From Desulfobulbaceae bacterium (GTDB lineage: Bacteria; Desulfobacterota; Desulfobulbia; Desulfobulbales; Desulfocapsaceae), in assembly GCA_030599175.1 (NCBI GenBank), contig JAUVON010000007.1:1-22370 (forward strand): a stretch of 22,370 nucleotides of DNA. The letters are read 5' to 3'. Under the pieces are notes generated by a model, which did no database searches, was not told the origin of the DNA, and was given only the letters and a program-made list of their open reading frames with translations. A program made the translations under genes and the position numbers. This document shows, piece after piece, positions 8,683 through 15,247 of the stretch (within the stretch, counting starts at the first letter, position 1; the number at the start of each line of letters is the position of its first letter).

Positions 8683-9750
8683 ATGGCCCCAGATGCAAAA
8701 AAAGGGAAAATCAGCAGCATCGATAATGCAATCAGTCAGATTCAGAGACAGTTTGGAAAAGGTTCCATCATGCGTCTTGGTTCACAGGAAGCACAAAACG
8801 TACCGGTCATTCCAACCGGAGCCCTCAGTCTTGACATTGCCCTCGGTGTCGGAGGTTTTCCAAAAGGCAGGGTTGCTGAAATCTACGGTCCTGAATCTTC
8901 CGGCAAAACAACACTTGCGTTGCACGTCGTCGCAGAAGCACAAAAAGCTGGTGGCACCGCAGCCTTCATTGATGCCGAGCATGCACTTGATACAAACTAC
9001 GCTAAACGCCTCGGTGTTGACATTGACAACCTGCTGGTTTCTCAACCCGACTTTGGCGAACAGGCCCTGGATATTGCCGAAATTTTAATACGATCTGGAG
9101 GTGTTGATGTCATTGTCATCGACTCAGTCGCAGCCCTTGTCCCCCGTGCCGAAATCGATGGCAACGCAGGAGATTCCCATATGGGGCTACAGGCCAGATT
9201 GATGTCACAGGCCATGAGGAAGTTTACCGGCGTCCTGAATCGAAGCAATACTGTTCTCATCTTTATCAACCAGATCAGGATGAAAATCGGCGTCATGTTT
9301 GGTAATCCGGAAACCACCACTGGAGGGAACGCGCTCAAATTTTATTCATCCCTGCGTCTTGATATCCGTAGAATTGGACAGATAAAAGATGGGCAGGATG
9401 TCATCGGTAACAGAACTAAGGTTAAAGTGGTCAAAAATAAAGTGGCTCCTCCTTTTAAACTTGCTGAGTTCGATATTATTTATGGAGAGGGAATCTCAAA
9501 AGTAGGCGACATGCTGGACCTGGCTGTTGACATGGAAATTGTTGATAAAAGTGGATCCTGGTATTCCTACCTTGATGAGAGGATTGGTCAGGGTAGAGAA
9601 AACGCCAAGAAGTTCCTTATGGATCAACCTGAGATGTGCCTTGATATAGAAAATAAGGTCAGACTGGCTTATGGACTTGCCGAACGAACCGAACAGGTTC
9701 AACCTGCCGAGTCTAGCGAATCGATCGAACCAACCAGACCGGCCGAGTGA
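8683..9750 (+). CDS. recA: Recombinase RecA
   Basis: RecA is the DNA strand-exchange ATPase and SOS co-protease. The 355-residue product shows the Walker A motif GPESSGKTT near residue 66, the conserved [10 protein letters not shown] and [16 protein letters not shown] blocks, and the L2 loop region ([16 protein letters not shown]). The C-terminal tail is rich in Glu, Pro and Ser ([17 protein letters not shown]), in line with the acidic regulatory tail of the family. The start has GGAG upstream (TTATCGGAGAACAACATG). Nothing is missing or interrupted. Confidence 0.99.
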   Translation: MAPDAKKGKISSIDNAISQIQRQFGKGSIMRLGSQEAQNVPVIPTGALSLDIALGVGGFPKGRVAEIYGPESSGKTTLALHVVAEAQKAGGTAAFIDAEHALDTNYAKRLGVDIDNLLVSQPDFGEQALDIAEILIRSGGVDVIVIDSVAALVPRAEIDGNAGDSHMGLQARLMSQAMRKFTGVLNRSNTVLIFINQIRMKIGVMFGNPETTTGGNALKFYSSLRLDIRRIGQIKDGQDVIGNRTKVKVVKNKVAPPFKLAEFDIIYGEGISKVGDMLDLAVDMEIVDKSGSWYSYLDERIGQGRENAKKFLMDQPEMCLDIENKVRLAYGLAERTEQVQPAESSESIEPTRPAE

Positions 9751-9854
9751 TCAAGTTTTCTCTTTAACACCCATGAAATGAATTTCACAACAATGACACC
9801 GCTTCGCTGTTATGAAAGAAACGTAACAAGGAACAAACCGTCAGGGAAATATGT

Positions 9855-11261
9855 ATGCATAAAAAGAAAAACACTTTCGATGTCATTATCGTAGGCGGTG
9901 GACCAGCAGGGCTTTTCGCCGCCTATTATCTTAGCGAACACTCCAACCTCGATATACTTGTCATCGAAAAAGGCAAACCCTCACTTGAGCGAAAATGCCC
10001 GATTAAGGACTCGGGATGCATTCAATGCCAACCATGTAATATTCTCTGCGGGATAGGTGGTGCTGGTCTTTTTTCTGATGGGAAATTAAACTTTATACAT
10101 AAACTAGGGAAAACAGACCTCACACAGTTTATGGGTGTCTCTGCGGCAAAGGCCCTTATTGACGAGACGGAAGTTATTTTCAATCACTTCAACATGGATG
10201 GCAGGGTATACCCCACCGATATGGAAAAAGCCCGGGAGATGCGGAAAGAGGCAAGAAAACAGGGCATCGACCTCTTGGTAATTAAACAGAAGCATCTTGG
10301 CAGCGACAACCTCCCCACTCATATTGCCAAAATGGCCGATCATGTAGCCGATCAAGGTGTTGTATTCCATCATTCAGAAAAAGTCACTGAACTCATTGTA
10401 GACAAAGGCAGGGTAAAGGGCGTTATAACTGACAAATCAACCTATAACGCACCATATATAATAATGGCCCCGGGAAGAGTCGGTGCTGACTGGGTTGCAA
10501 AAGTAGCCAGAGACCATAATATAGGGATATCTCAAAGAGGGATTGAGGTTGGGGTTCGTGTAGAGGTTCATAACGAAATTATGGAGGATATATGCTCCAT
10601 TATTTATGACCCCACCTTTTTTGTGAGAACCTCAAAATATGATGACCAGACACGAACTTTCTGCACCAACTATGGAGGCTATGTAGCCCTCGAAAATTAC
10701 CAGAAATTCGTCTGCGTTAACGGCCATGCCTTTATGGACAAAAAATCAGAAAACAGTAATTTTGCCTTTCTCTCCAAGGTAGTGTTGACAGATCCGGTTG
10801 AAGACAATCAGGCCTATGGAGAATCCATAGGTAAAATCGCCACCCTTATTGGTGGTGGCAAACCTCTTCTTCAGCGGTTTGGAGATCTTAAACGAGGTCG
10901 AAGGTCAACCTGGAACAGGGTCAAAAACAGTTATATAGAACCGACCCTGAAAAATGTTACCTGTGGTGACATTGCCATGGCTCTACCTGAAAGGATACTC
11001 ACAAACCTCATAGACGGCCTGAATCAACTCAACCAGGTTATTCCAGGGGTGGCAAACGACGGTACCCTTCTCTATGCCCCGGAAATCAAATTTTTTGCTA
11101 CTCAGGTTGCCACTGATAACAACCTGGAAACATCTATTAAAGGGTTGTTTGTTGCTGGTGATGGTCCCGGCGTTGCAGGTAATATAGTTTCGGCCACAGC
11201 CACCGCTCTGATACCTTCTAAAGAAATTATCAGAAGAGAGGTGATTTGTGTTGACTCTTGA
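9855..11261 (+). CDS. FAD-dependent dehydrogenase (COG2509-type), function unknown
   Basis: The protein opens with a dinucleotide-binding strand-turn-helix (DVIIVGGGPAGLFAAYYL) ending in the acidic residue of VIEKG. It ends with a second FAD-contacting block (GLFVAGDGPGVAGNIVSATA). Between them is a cysteine-rich segment at residues 48-65 (CPIKDSGCIQCQPCNILCG) followed by GGAGLFSDGKL, which is typical of the COG2509 family of uncharacterised flavoproteins. At 468 residues it is of normal length. No membrane segment is seen. The Shine-Dalgarno is modest (CAGGGA about eight bases before the ATG). It sits between recA and rubredoxin, and the rubredoxin promoter overlaps its 3' end. Its electron partners are not known. 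Confidence 0.85.
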   Translation: MHKKKNTFDVIIVGGGPAGLFAAYYLSEHSNLDILVIEKGKPSLERKCPIKDSGCIQCQPCNILCGIGGAGLFSDGKLNFIHKLGKTDLTQFMGVSAAKALIDETEVIFNHFNMDGRVYPTDMEKAREMRKEARKQGIDLLVIKQKHLGSDNLPTHIAKMADHVADQGVVFHHSEKVTELIVDKGRVKGVITDKSTYNAPYIIMAPGRVGADWVAKVARDHNIGISQRGIEVGVRVEVHNEIMEDICSIIYDPTFFVRTSKYDDQTRTFCTNYGGYVALENYQKFVCVNGHAFMDKKSENSNFAFLSKVVLTDPVEDNQAYGESIGKIATLIGGGKPLLQRFGDLKRGRRSTWNRVKNSYIEPTLKNVTCGDIAMALPERILTNLIDGLNQLNQVIPGVANDGTLLYAPEIKFFATQVATDNNLETSIKGLFVAGDGPGVAGNIVSATATALIPSKEIIRREVICVDS

Positions 11262-11279
11262 TCTGTTGCGATTATAATG
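11252..11279 (+). promoter_or_regulatory. Near-consensus sigma70 promoter for rubredoxin
   Basis: TTGACT (11252-11257) and a perfect TATAAT (11274-11279) are 16 bases apart. The -35 box lies inside the last codons of the flavoprotein gene. Transcription would start near 11286, giving a leader of about 43 bases to the rubredoxin ATG with its strong GGAGG (11316-11320). Confidence 0.72.
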
Positions 11280-11328
11280 AATCGGTTGGTAATAATAATT
11301 ATTATTTAAATTTACGGAGGTATTACAG

Positions 11329-11487
11329 ATGGCAAAATGGAAATGCCCTTGTGGTTACATTTATGATCCCGCAGATGGAGATGAAGACAATGGTGTAGCC
11401 AAAGGAACAGCCTGGGAGGATGTACCCGAAGATTGGGTTTGTCCTCTTTGTGGTGCAGAAAAGGACGCCTTTTTTGAGGTTGACTGA
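11329..11487 (+). CDS. Rubredoxin
   Basis: A 52-residue one-iron electron carrier, too short for many gene callers. It has the rubredoxin pattern: GYIYDP, then a Gly/Asp-rich turn ([13 protein letters not shown]), then [16 protein letters not shown]. The second iron knuckle is the usual CPLCG (Cys38, Cys41). The first is CPCG (Cys6, Cys8), with one residue between the cysteines instead of two. The ATG at 11329 follows a strong GGAGG eight bases upstream, and the gene has its own promoter and a likely terminator. In anaerobes rubredoxin donates electrons to superoxide reductase, rubrerythrin or rubredoxin:oxygen oxidoreductase. Desulfoferrodoxin is encoded in this window about 7 kb away. Confidence 0.93.
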   Translation: MAKWKCPCGYIYDPADGDEDNGVAKGTAWEDVPEDWVCPLCGAEKDAFFEVD

Positions 11488-11496
11488 TATCCTTTC

Positions 11497-11541
11497 GAGC
11501 TGAAAAGTCTTGTGATCCATACACTACTCTTCAGCTCTTTT
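11497..11541 (+). terminator. Probable intrinsic terminator after rubredoxin
   Basis: Arms 11497-11507 and 11527-11537 (GAGCTGAAAAG with CTCTTCAGCTC) pair with one mismatch around a 19-base loop and are followed directly by TTTT. The hairpin begins ten bases after the rubredoxin stop. The loop is long and the T-run short, so it may be a moderate terminator. Confidence 0.5.
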
Positions 11542-11581
11542 ATCAAAACAGTAACCCTGCCCTATTCAGGTACACCACTAC

Positions 11582-11738
11582 TGATGGTTTCGCAAAAAAC
11601 CTAATTCGCAGGATGGATTCGTAAAAAGCTTCATATCCGAGGCGCATAAATTTTCTATCATTTCGTCGTACTAAAGTACGTCGGAATGATAGAAAATTTA
11701 TAGCAACGAAGTAGATGAAGAGTTTTTACGATTCCATC
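11582..11738 (+). repeat. Palindromic GTAAAAAG-family repeat, copy B, with nested long hairpin
   Basis: The outer arms are 11612-11634 and about 11715-11738. The left reads GATGGATTCGTAAAAAG and the right, reversed, GATGGAATCGTAAAAA; both continue into CTTCAT. Inside lies a second inverted repeat, 11646-11672 with 11675-11701, pairing at 25 of 27 positions around a two-base loop. A further left-end-like half (TGATGGTTTCGCAAAAAAC, 11582-11600) precedes the element, mirroring the doubled left end of copy A. The right end stops one base short of the stop codon of the selenoprotein gene, which is read from the other side. In RNA the whole would form one long cruciform-like hairpin and may act as a bidirectional transcript end. 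Confidence 0.8.
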
Positions 11739-11739
11739 A

Positions 11740-12081
11740 TTACTCTTTAATCAGAGTCTCATACATCTCGTCATTATAACCGATATAGAACACATCACCT
11801 CGTCTTAGAGCTGGTGCTCGAAGATTTCCGGTTCTACCAGTCACCCTTTTCAACAGTTCTTCTCTATCAGCTGTTTCAGGGTTGAACTCGAGAATCTTCG
11901 TACCGCTGGTAACGTAGATTTTCTCCGCAGCACCAAGTAAATCCCAGACACCGTCAATTTTCAAGGTATCCTTGGCCGCATTTACTTCTTCAGCCACAGA
12001 GACATTGCTCTGCTCAAAAACCGCCCGGGCTTTTTTACAAGAGACTCACCCTTTACGCATATACGCCCAATCTATGCTCAT
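11740..12081 (-). CDS. ArsC-family selenoprotein with UxxC motif (in-frame UGA read as selenocysteine)
   Basis: From an ATG at 12081, with a strong ribosome binding site (GGGGGAG five bases upstream), the frame runs for 113 codons with a single internal TGA at codon 12 (12046-12048). It reads MSIDWAYMRKG-U-VSCKKARAVFE. The UGA falls at the first position of a U-x-x-C motif at the end of the first strand, where thioredoxin-fold ArsC/Spx-like proteins have their redox cysteine. The downstream part (KVTGRTGNLRAPALRRGD) resembles the C-terminal ArsC-like region. A hairpin fitting a bacterial SECIS element follows the UGA. Without recoding, only an 85-residue GTG-initiated fragment without an active site would be called. 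It lies 52 bases after ferritin on the same strand, so is probably co-transcribed. Its substrate is unknown; an arsenate reductase role is not supported by context. SelA/B/C genes are not in the window. Confidence 0.88.
12008..12043 (-). promoter_or_regulatory. Putative bacterial SECIS element
   Basis: On the minus-strand mRNA the hairpin begins two bases after the UGA. Its lower stem is CUCU (12043-12040) with AGAG (12011-12008), followed by an internal loop. The upper stem is AAAAA (12035-12031) plus CC with GG plus UUUUU (12020-12016), with one bulged G at 12030. The five-base apical loop is CGGGC (12027-12023). The loop starts 18 bases after the UGA and has a G among its first two bases. 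Both features agree with the published general pattern of bacterial SECIS elements. Folding was judged by eye. Confidence 0.7.
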
Positions 12082-12133
12082 CTTTACTCCCCCCTTCTAA
12101 TTTTATACAGTGATATTGAAATTGAGAAAAATA

Positions 12134-12640
12134 TTATTCTGCAGGGAGTGTGAAAACTCGTTTCCCCATCTCCAGATCCATAGCAAACATACCTGCAGAA
12201 TCATCACCAATCATTTTCATTTTCTCGACAACTTCTCCCACTGAAGCTTCTTCTTCCACCTGTTCAGCGACAAACCACTGTAAAAAATTATTGGTAGCGT
12301 GGTCTCTTTCTGCAAGAGCCGCATCCACAAGATCATTTATAAGCCCGGTAACCTTAGCTTCGTGAGCTGCTGTTTCCTTTATTACCTCAAGCGGCGAAGA
12401 CCAGTTACACTGAGGCTTATCAATTGCCTCGAATCCTGCACTCCCACCTCTTTCAAGGAGATAATCAAGCATTTTTGTTGAATGGTAAAGTTCTTCCTGG
12501 GCCTGAGCACGCATCCAACTTGCAAACCCGGAAAGACTCCTTTCACTAAACCAGGTTGACATAGAGAGATAGAGATAGGAAGAATATAATTCAGCATTTA
12601 TCTGGCCATTAATGACCTCAGTCATTTTCTTACTTATCAT
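12134..12640 (-). CDS. ftnA: Bacterial non-haem ferritin
   Basis: This 168-residue ferritin forms the 24-subunit iron-storage shell and oxidises Fe(II) at a di-iron ferroxidase centre. The ligands stand at the classical bacterial FtnA positions: Glu17, Glu50 and His53 (EELYH), Glu94, Gln127 and Glu130. The LYSSYLYLSMSTWF helix and FLQWFVAEQVEEE helix are typical of the family. There is no haem-binding Met at the bacterioferritin position, so this is FtnA-type. The ATG at 12640 has AGGAG about nine bases upstream. It precedes the selenoprotein gene on the same strand by 52 bases, and lies between rubredoxin and the oxidase operon. Confidence 0.95.
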   Translation of the reverse strand: MISKKMTEVINGQINAELYSSYLYLSMSTWFSERSLSGFASWMRAQAQEELYHSTKMLDYLLERGGSAGFEAIDKPQCNWSSPLEVIKETAAHEAKVTGLINDLVDAALAERDHATNNFLQWFVAEQVEEEASVGEVVEKMKMIGDDSAGMFAMDLEMGKRVFTLPAE

Positions 12641-12715
12641 TCCTGGTAACTCCTGTTTTACTTTTGTTTAATAGACATGATGCCCTACGGGCAGGTTGAA
12701 GCTTTTTAGGCTGAA

Positions 12716-12734
12716 GGAAAAACTTTGTTTTTCC
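12716..12734. other. Short perfect hairpin between ctaB and ferritin
   Basis: An eight-base perfect stem (GGAAAAAC with GTTTTTCC) closes a three-base loop. A second small inverted repeat, TGCCCTACGGGCA, lies at 12681-12693. Both are in the 182-base gap between the end of ctaB and the start of ferritin, both minus strand. The first could end the oxidase transcript, and the second lies about 40-53 bases upstream of the ferritin start and could be an operator. Neither has a decisive T-run or a motif I recognise. Confidence 0.3.
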
Positions 12735-12822
12735 GATACATGAACATCATAGTAATTAAGAAAAAAAGGTGCCAGGTTTTTTCCATACACTGGAAGAGCT
12801 TCAAGGACATGGAACAACCATA

Positions 12823-13716
12823 TTATAACCAAATATTTCCAGCTGTTACTATAGTCATATGTAGAAAAAGCGCTCCATTCAGAACGGAGAACAACAGTTT
12901 ATAGTTAACAGTCCGTACCATACTAAAACTCAAAAGGAACCATATCAGCAGGGCGAAGGAATTCATAATTATCAGGATACGAACTGTTATATCATTTACT
13001 GAAGGAAGGATTGAAAATAATGCCATGACAGAGACTAATGCACCAATCCAGGTAATAAACAACCGCCTGATTGACGTCTCTTTAAAATATGAAAACAGAC
13101 TCGGAATTACCCCTTTTTGATAATCATCCCTGTAATGTAAAATAATGAGCCAGAAATGAGGGATCTGCCACAAAACCATCAGGCCGATGAGAAGAAATGG
13201 TTCAAAAGCTGTTTTTCCCCCACCTCCAATGAGCCAGCCAATGTATGGCACTAATGCTCCGCATACAGCACCCGGCACAATTGCCAAAACAGTTTTTGTC
13301 TTAAGTGGGGTATAAATGCCATTGTACAGCACCACCGCAAACATTGCTACGCCAAGGGGAAATCCATTTTCGGCAACCGTATATAGAACTGCCAACCCTG
13401 TTCCGAACAACAGAACCGTCTGAATTCCAGCATACAAAAGGGAGACCCTCCCCCGGGGAAGAGGCCTGTTTCTGGTTCTTTCAAAATGCGCATCAAGGCG
13501 ATATTCCTGGATGGAGTTCAGCGTTGCTGCTCCTGCGGCAAGAAAGAAAAGCCCCCCTCCTGTCAAAAAAGCACGTAAACAAACTGTTGGATAGGCAAGG
13601 AAGAAGCCAAACAGAGCTGAGAAACCAATAAACAGGCAGAGCGGCAGTTTTGCCAGAGTTGCCCCTGACTTTAATTTCAAACAGTCCATAATCGCGCGCC
13701 AAACCCCATCTATCAC
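12823..13716 (-). CDS. ctaB: Protohaem IX farnesyltransferase (haem O synthase), UbiA family
   Basis: It farnesylates haem B to haem O, the precursor or form of haem used by the oxidase encoded just upstream. The 297-residue protein has about eight hydrophobic segments, a first prenyl-diphosphate motif region ending in ERTRNRPLP (residues 79-87) and a second motif LWQIPHFWLIILHYRDDY. In the first motif the usual N-x-x-x-D-x-x-x-D reads NSIQEYRLD, with Glu in place of the first Asp. The GTG start overlaps the coxB stop (GTGA), which suggests translational coupling. An ATG nine codons later is possible. It is the last gene of the oxidase operon. No haem A synthase (ctaA) is present in the window, so whether the enzyme uses haem A or O cannot be told. 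Confidence 0.88.
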   Translation of the reverse strand: MIDGVWRAIMDCLKLKSGATLAKLPLCLFIGFSALFGFFLAYPTVCLRAFLTGGGLFFLAAGAATLNSIQEYRLDAHFERTRNRPLPRGRVSLLYAGIQTVLLFGTGLAVLYTVAENGFPLGVAMFAVVLYNGIYTPLKTKTVLAIVPGAVCGALVPYIGWLIGGGGKTAFEPFLLIGLMVLWQIPHFWLIILHYRDDYQKGVIPSLFSYFKETSIRRLFITWIGALVSVMALFSILPSVNDITVRILIIMNSFALLIWFLLSFSMVRTVNYKLLFSVLNGALFLHMTIVTAGNIWL

Positions 13717-14306
13717 TCTTCTTCATCGAGCCATTTCAGATATTCAGCCTTTGGCACAATCCGTAATTTGGCAAGCATTGAAGAGTGGCCAACACCGCAG
13801 TATTCAGTACATTGAATATCATATTCCCCGATTTTATCGGCATAGAACCAGGCATAAGTATCCATCCCCTTAACTGCATCTACTTTAATACGAAAGGCAG
13901 GGATATAGAGGCTATGTACAACATCAAGAGAAGTGATGTTTAATTTGATGGCCTCACCCAGGGGAACGACAAGCTCATTTTCCGTCTCCTTATCGTTCTC
14001 ATAGACAAAAAGCCAGGAAAACATCTGCCCTGCCACCTCAATCTCCATAGCATCCTCAGGCACAGATCGTAATCCAATATAGGAGGTCCAGCCAACATAA
14101 AACATGGAGAGGGCAATCAGGGTCGGCACAATCGTCCATATTATTTCCAGGAGATAATTATCTCTTATATCAGAGGCTACAGGGTTTTTACTTCTCCTGT
14201 ATCTGATAACAAAATAGACCATAACAACTGTTATACCGAACAGCAGGAAAATGGAAATGCCGAGGATATACCAGAACGCCTGATCTACACCTTGAACCGG
14301 ATTCAT
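13713..14306 (-). CDS. coxB: Cytochrome c oxidase subunit II (CuA-containing)
   Basis: Two N-terminal membrane helices (about residues 12-35 and 52-78) lead into a periplasmic cupredoxin domain. The complete CuA site is present: His131, then CTEYCGVGHSSM with Cys166, Glu168, Cys170, His174 and Met177. This makes it a cytochrome c oxidase rather than a quinol oxidase. There is no fused cytochrome c domain at the C-terminus and no lipoprotein signal. The ATG at 14306 is preferred over a GTG at 14318, because the GGTGGAG that serves as ribosome binding site, six bases upstream, overlaps that earlier codon. The gene ends in a four-base overlap with ctaB and starts 15 bases after the subunit IV gene. 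Confidence 0.95.
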   Translation of the reverse strand: MNPVQGVDQAFWYILGISIFLLFGITVVMVYFVIRYRRSKNPVASDIRDNYLLEIIWTIVPTLIALSMFYVGWTSYIGLRSVPEDAMEIEVAGQMFSWLFVYENDKETENELVVPLGEAIKLNITSLDVVHSLYIPAFRIKVDAVKGMDTYAWFYADKIGEYDIQCTEYCGVGHSSMLAKLRIVPKAEYLKWLDEEE

Positions 14307-14321
14307 AGAAATCTCCACCTT

Positions 14322-14609
14322 TTATCTAAAGGCCACATCCCAAAATGTAAACCCAATCATTATAAAGAGAAAACTTATCGTACCAACGAAGGAAAGATTG
14401 ATAATTGGTCCCTCATATTTCAAATGCATAAAGAAAAGCAGCACAAAGGTGACCTTTGTACAGGCAATGGCCAGGGCCAGCGGTACATTAAAAAATCCGA
14501 GATCAAGATATGATACAGCGACCGTAATCCCGGTCAGGACAAGGAGAACACCTAAGATCAACGCCAGCTTGGTATAGCTTAAAATATGATTATTTTCCTG
14601 TGGTTCCAC
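14322..14609 (-). CDS. Cytochrome c oxidase subunit IV family protein
   Basis: A 95-residue protein with three hydrophobic segments. It shows the small-subunit pattern LALILGVLLVLTGITVAVSY, a central helix and LLFFMHLKYEGP. Proteins of this kind assist assembly or stability of haem-copper oxidases. The frame opens as far as 14672, inside coxC, but the GTG at 14609 has AGAGG seven bases upstream and gives the usual family length. It lies between coxC and coxB. Confidence 0.88.
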   Translation of the reverse strand: MEPQENNHILSYTKLALILGVLLVLTGITVAVSYLDLGFFNVPLALAIACTKVTFVLLFFMHLKYEGPIINLSFVGTISFLFIMIGFTFWDVAFR

Positions 14610-14640
14610 GATTATCCTCTCAAAAAGGTATGACCTCTTC

Positions 14641-15237
14641 CTATAAAACCAGGTAAAAAAGCGGGAAAACAAAAATCCAGATCAAATCTACCAGATGCCA
14701 GTAAAGCCCCGAATTCTCAAGCATGGAGTATTTCGACTCGTTTATCCTTCCTGCCAGTACAAGGACCAGGCTGATAGAGAGCAGGGTCATGCCGGCAATA
14801 ACATGCAATCCGTGCAGACCGGTGATAACATAATAAAGGCCAAAGAATATATTCAGCCCCGGCTCTCCGGAGACCAGTGTCTCCGAATTGGGGTAGATAT
14901 CATGATGAAATTTTGCGCTCCATTCAAAGTATTTATTAACAAGGAATATTACACCACAGAGAATTGAAAAAATGAGAAAACCAACGGCCTGCTTTTTCGC
15001 TTTCCGCTGAATCGCTGTTATCGATGCGGCCACAGTAAAACTGGAGATAAGAAGAACGACCGTATTCACAGCGCCAATTTTTCTATCCAGTTCTCTGCCC
15101 CCCTCGGCAAAAAATTCTGGGTACGTATAAAAATAGACCGCGTAGAGGACAAAGAGACCACCAAATAAAATGATCTCTGAATAAAGAAATAGCCACATTC
15201 CTATTTTTATACCAGTCTTATCAATGGGCCTGTTCAC
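14641..15237 (-). CDS. coxC: Cytochrome c oxidase subunit III
   Basis: A 198-residue membrane protein with five hydrophobic segments. It has the subunit III features MWLFLYSEIILFGGLF, GAVNTVVLLISSFTVA, the KYFEWS helix end, and ITGLHGLHVIAGM, then YWHLVDLIWIFVFPLFYLVL at the end. The five-helix form, without the first two helices of mitochondrial-type subunit III, is common in bacteria. The start is a GTG at 15237 with GAGGG seven bases upstream, ten bases after the coxA stop. Confidence 0.94.
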   Translation of the reverse strand: MNRPIDKTGIKIGMWLFLYSEIILFGGLFVLYAVYFYTYPEFFAEGGRELDRKIGAVNTVVLLISSFTVAASITAIQRKAKKQAVGFLIFSILCGVIFLVNKYFEWSAKFHHDIYPNSETLVSGEPGLNIFFGLYYVITGLHGLHVIAGMTLLSISLVLVLAGRINESKYSMLENSGLYWHLVDLIWIFVFPLFYLVL

Positions 15238-15247
15238 GCAATTTCCC

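Noticed and set aside
11646..11701. CRISPR-like or phage attachment origin for the 56-base palindrome
   Set aside because: It is a single nested inverted repeat without regularly spaced direct repeats, tRNA or integrase.
11740..11997. Stand-alone 85-residue protein starting with GTG at 11997
   Set aside because: It lacks a good ribosome binding site. The same frame continues upstream through one TGA to an ATG with a strong site, and the upstream part supplies the redox motif. It is better read as a fragment of the selenoprotein.
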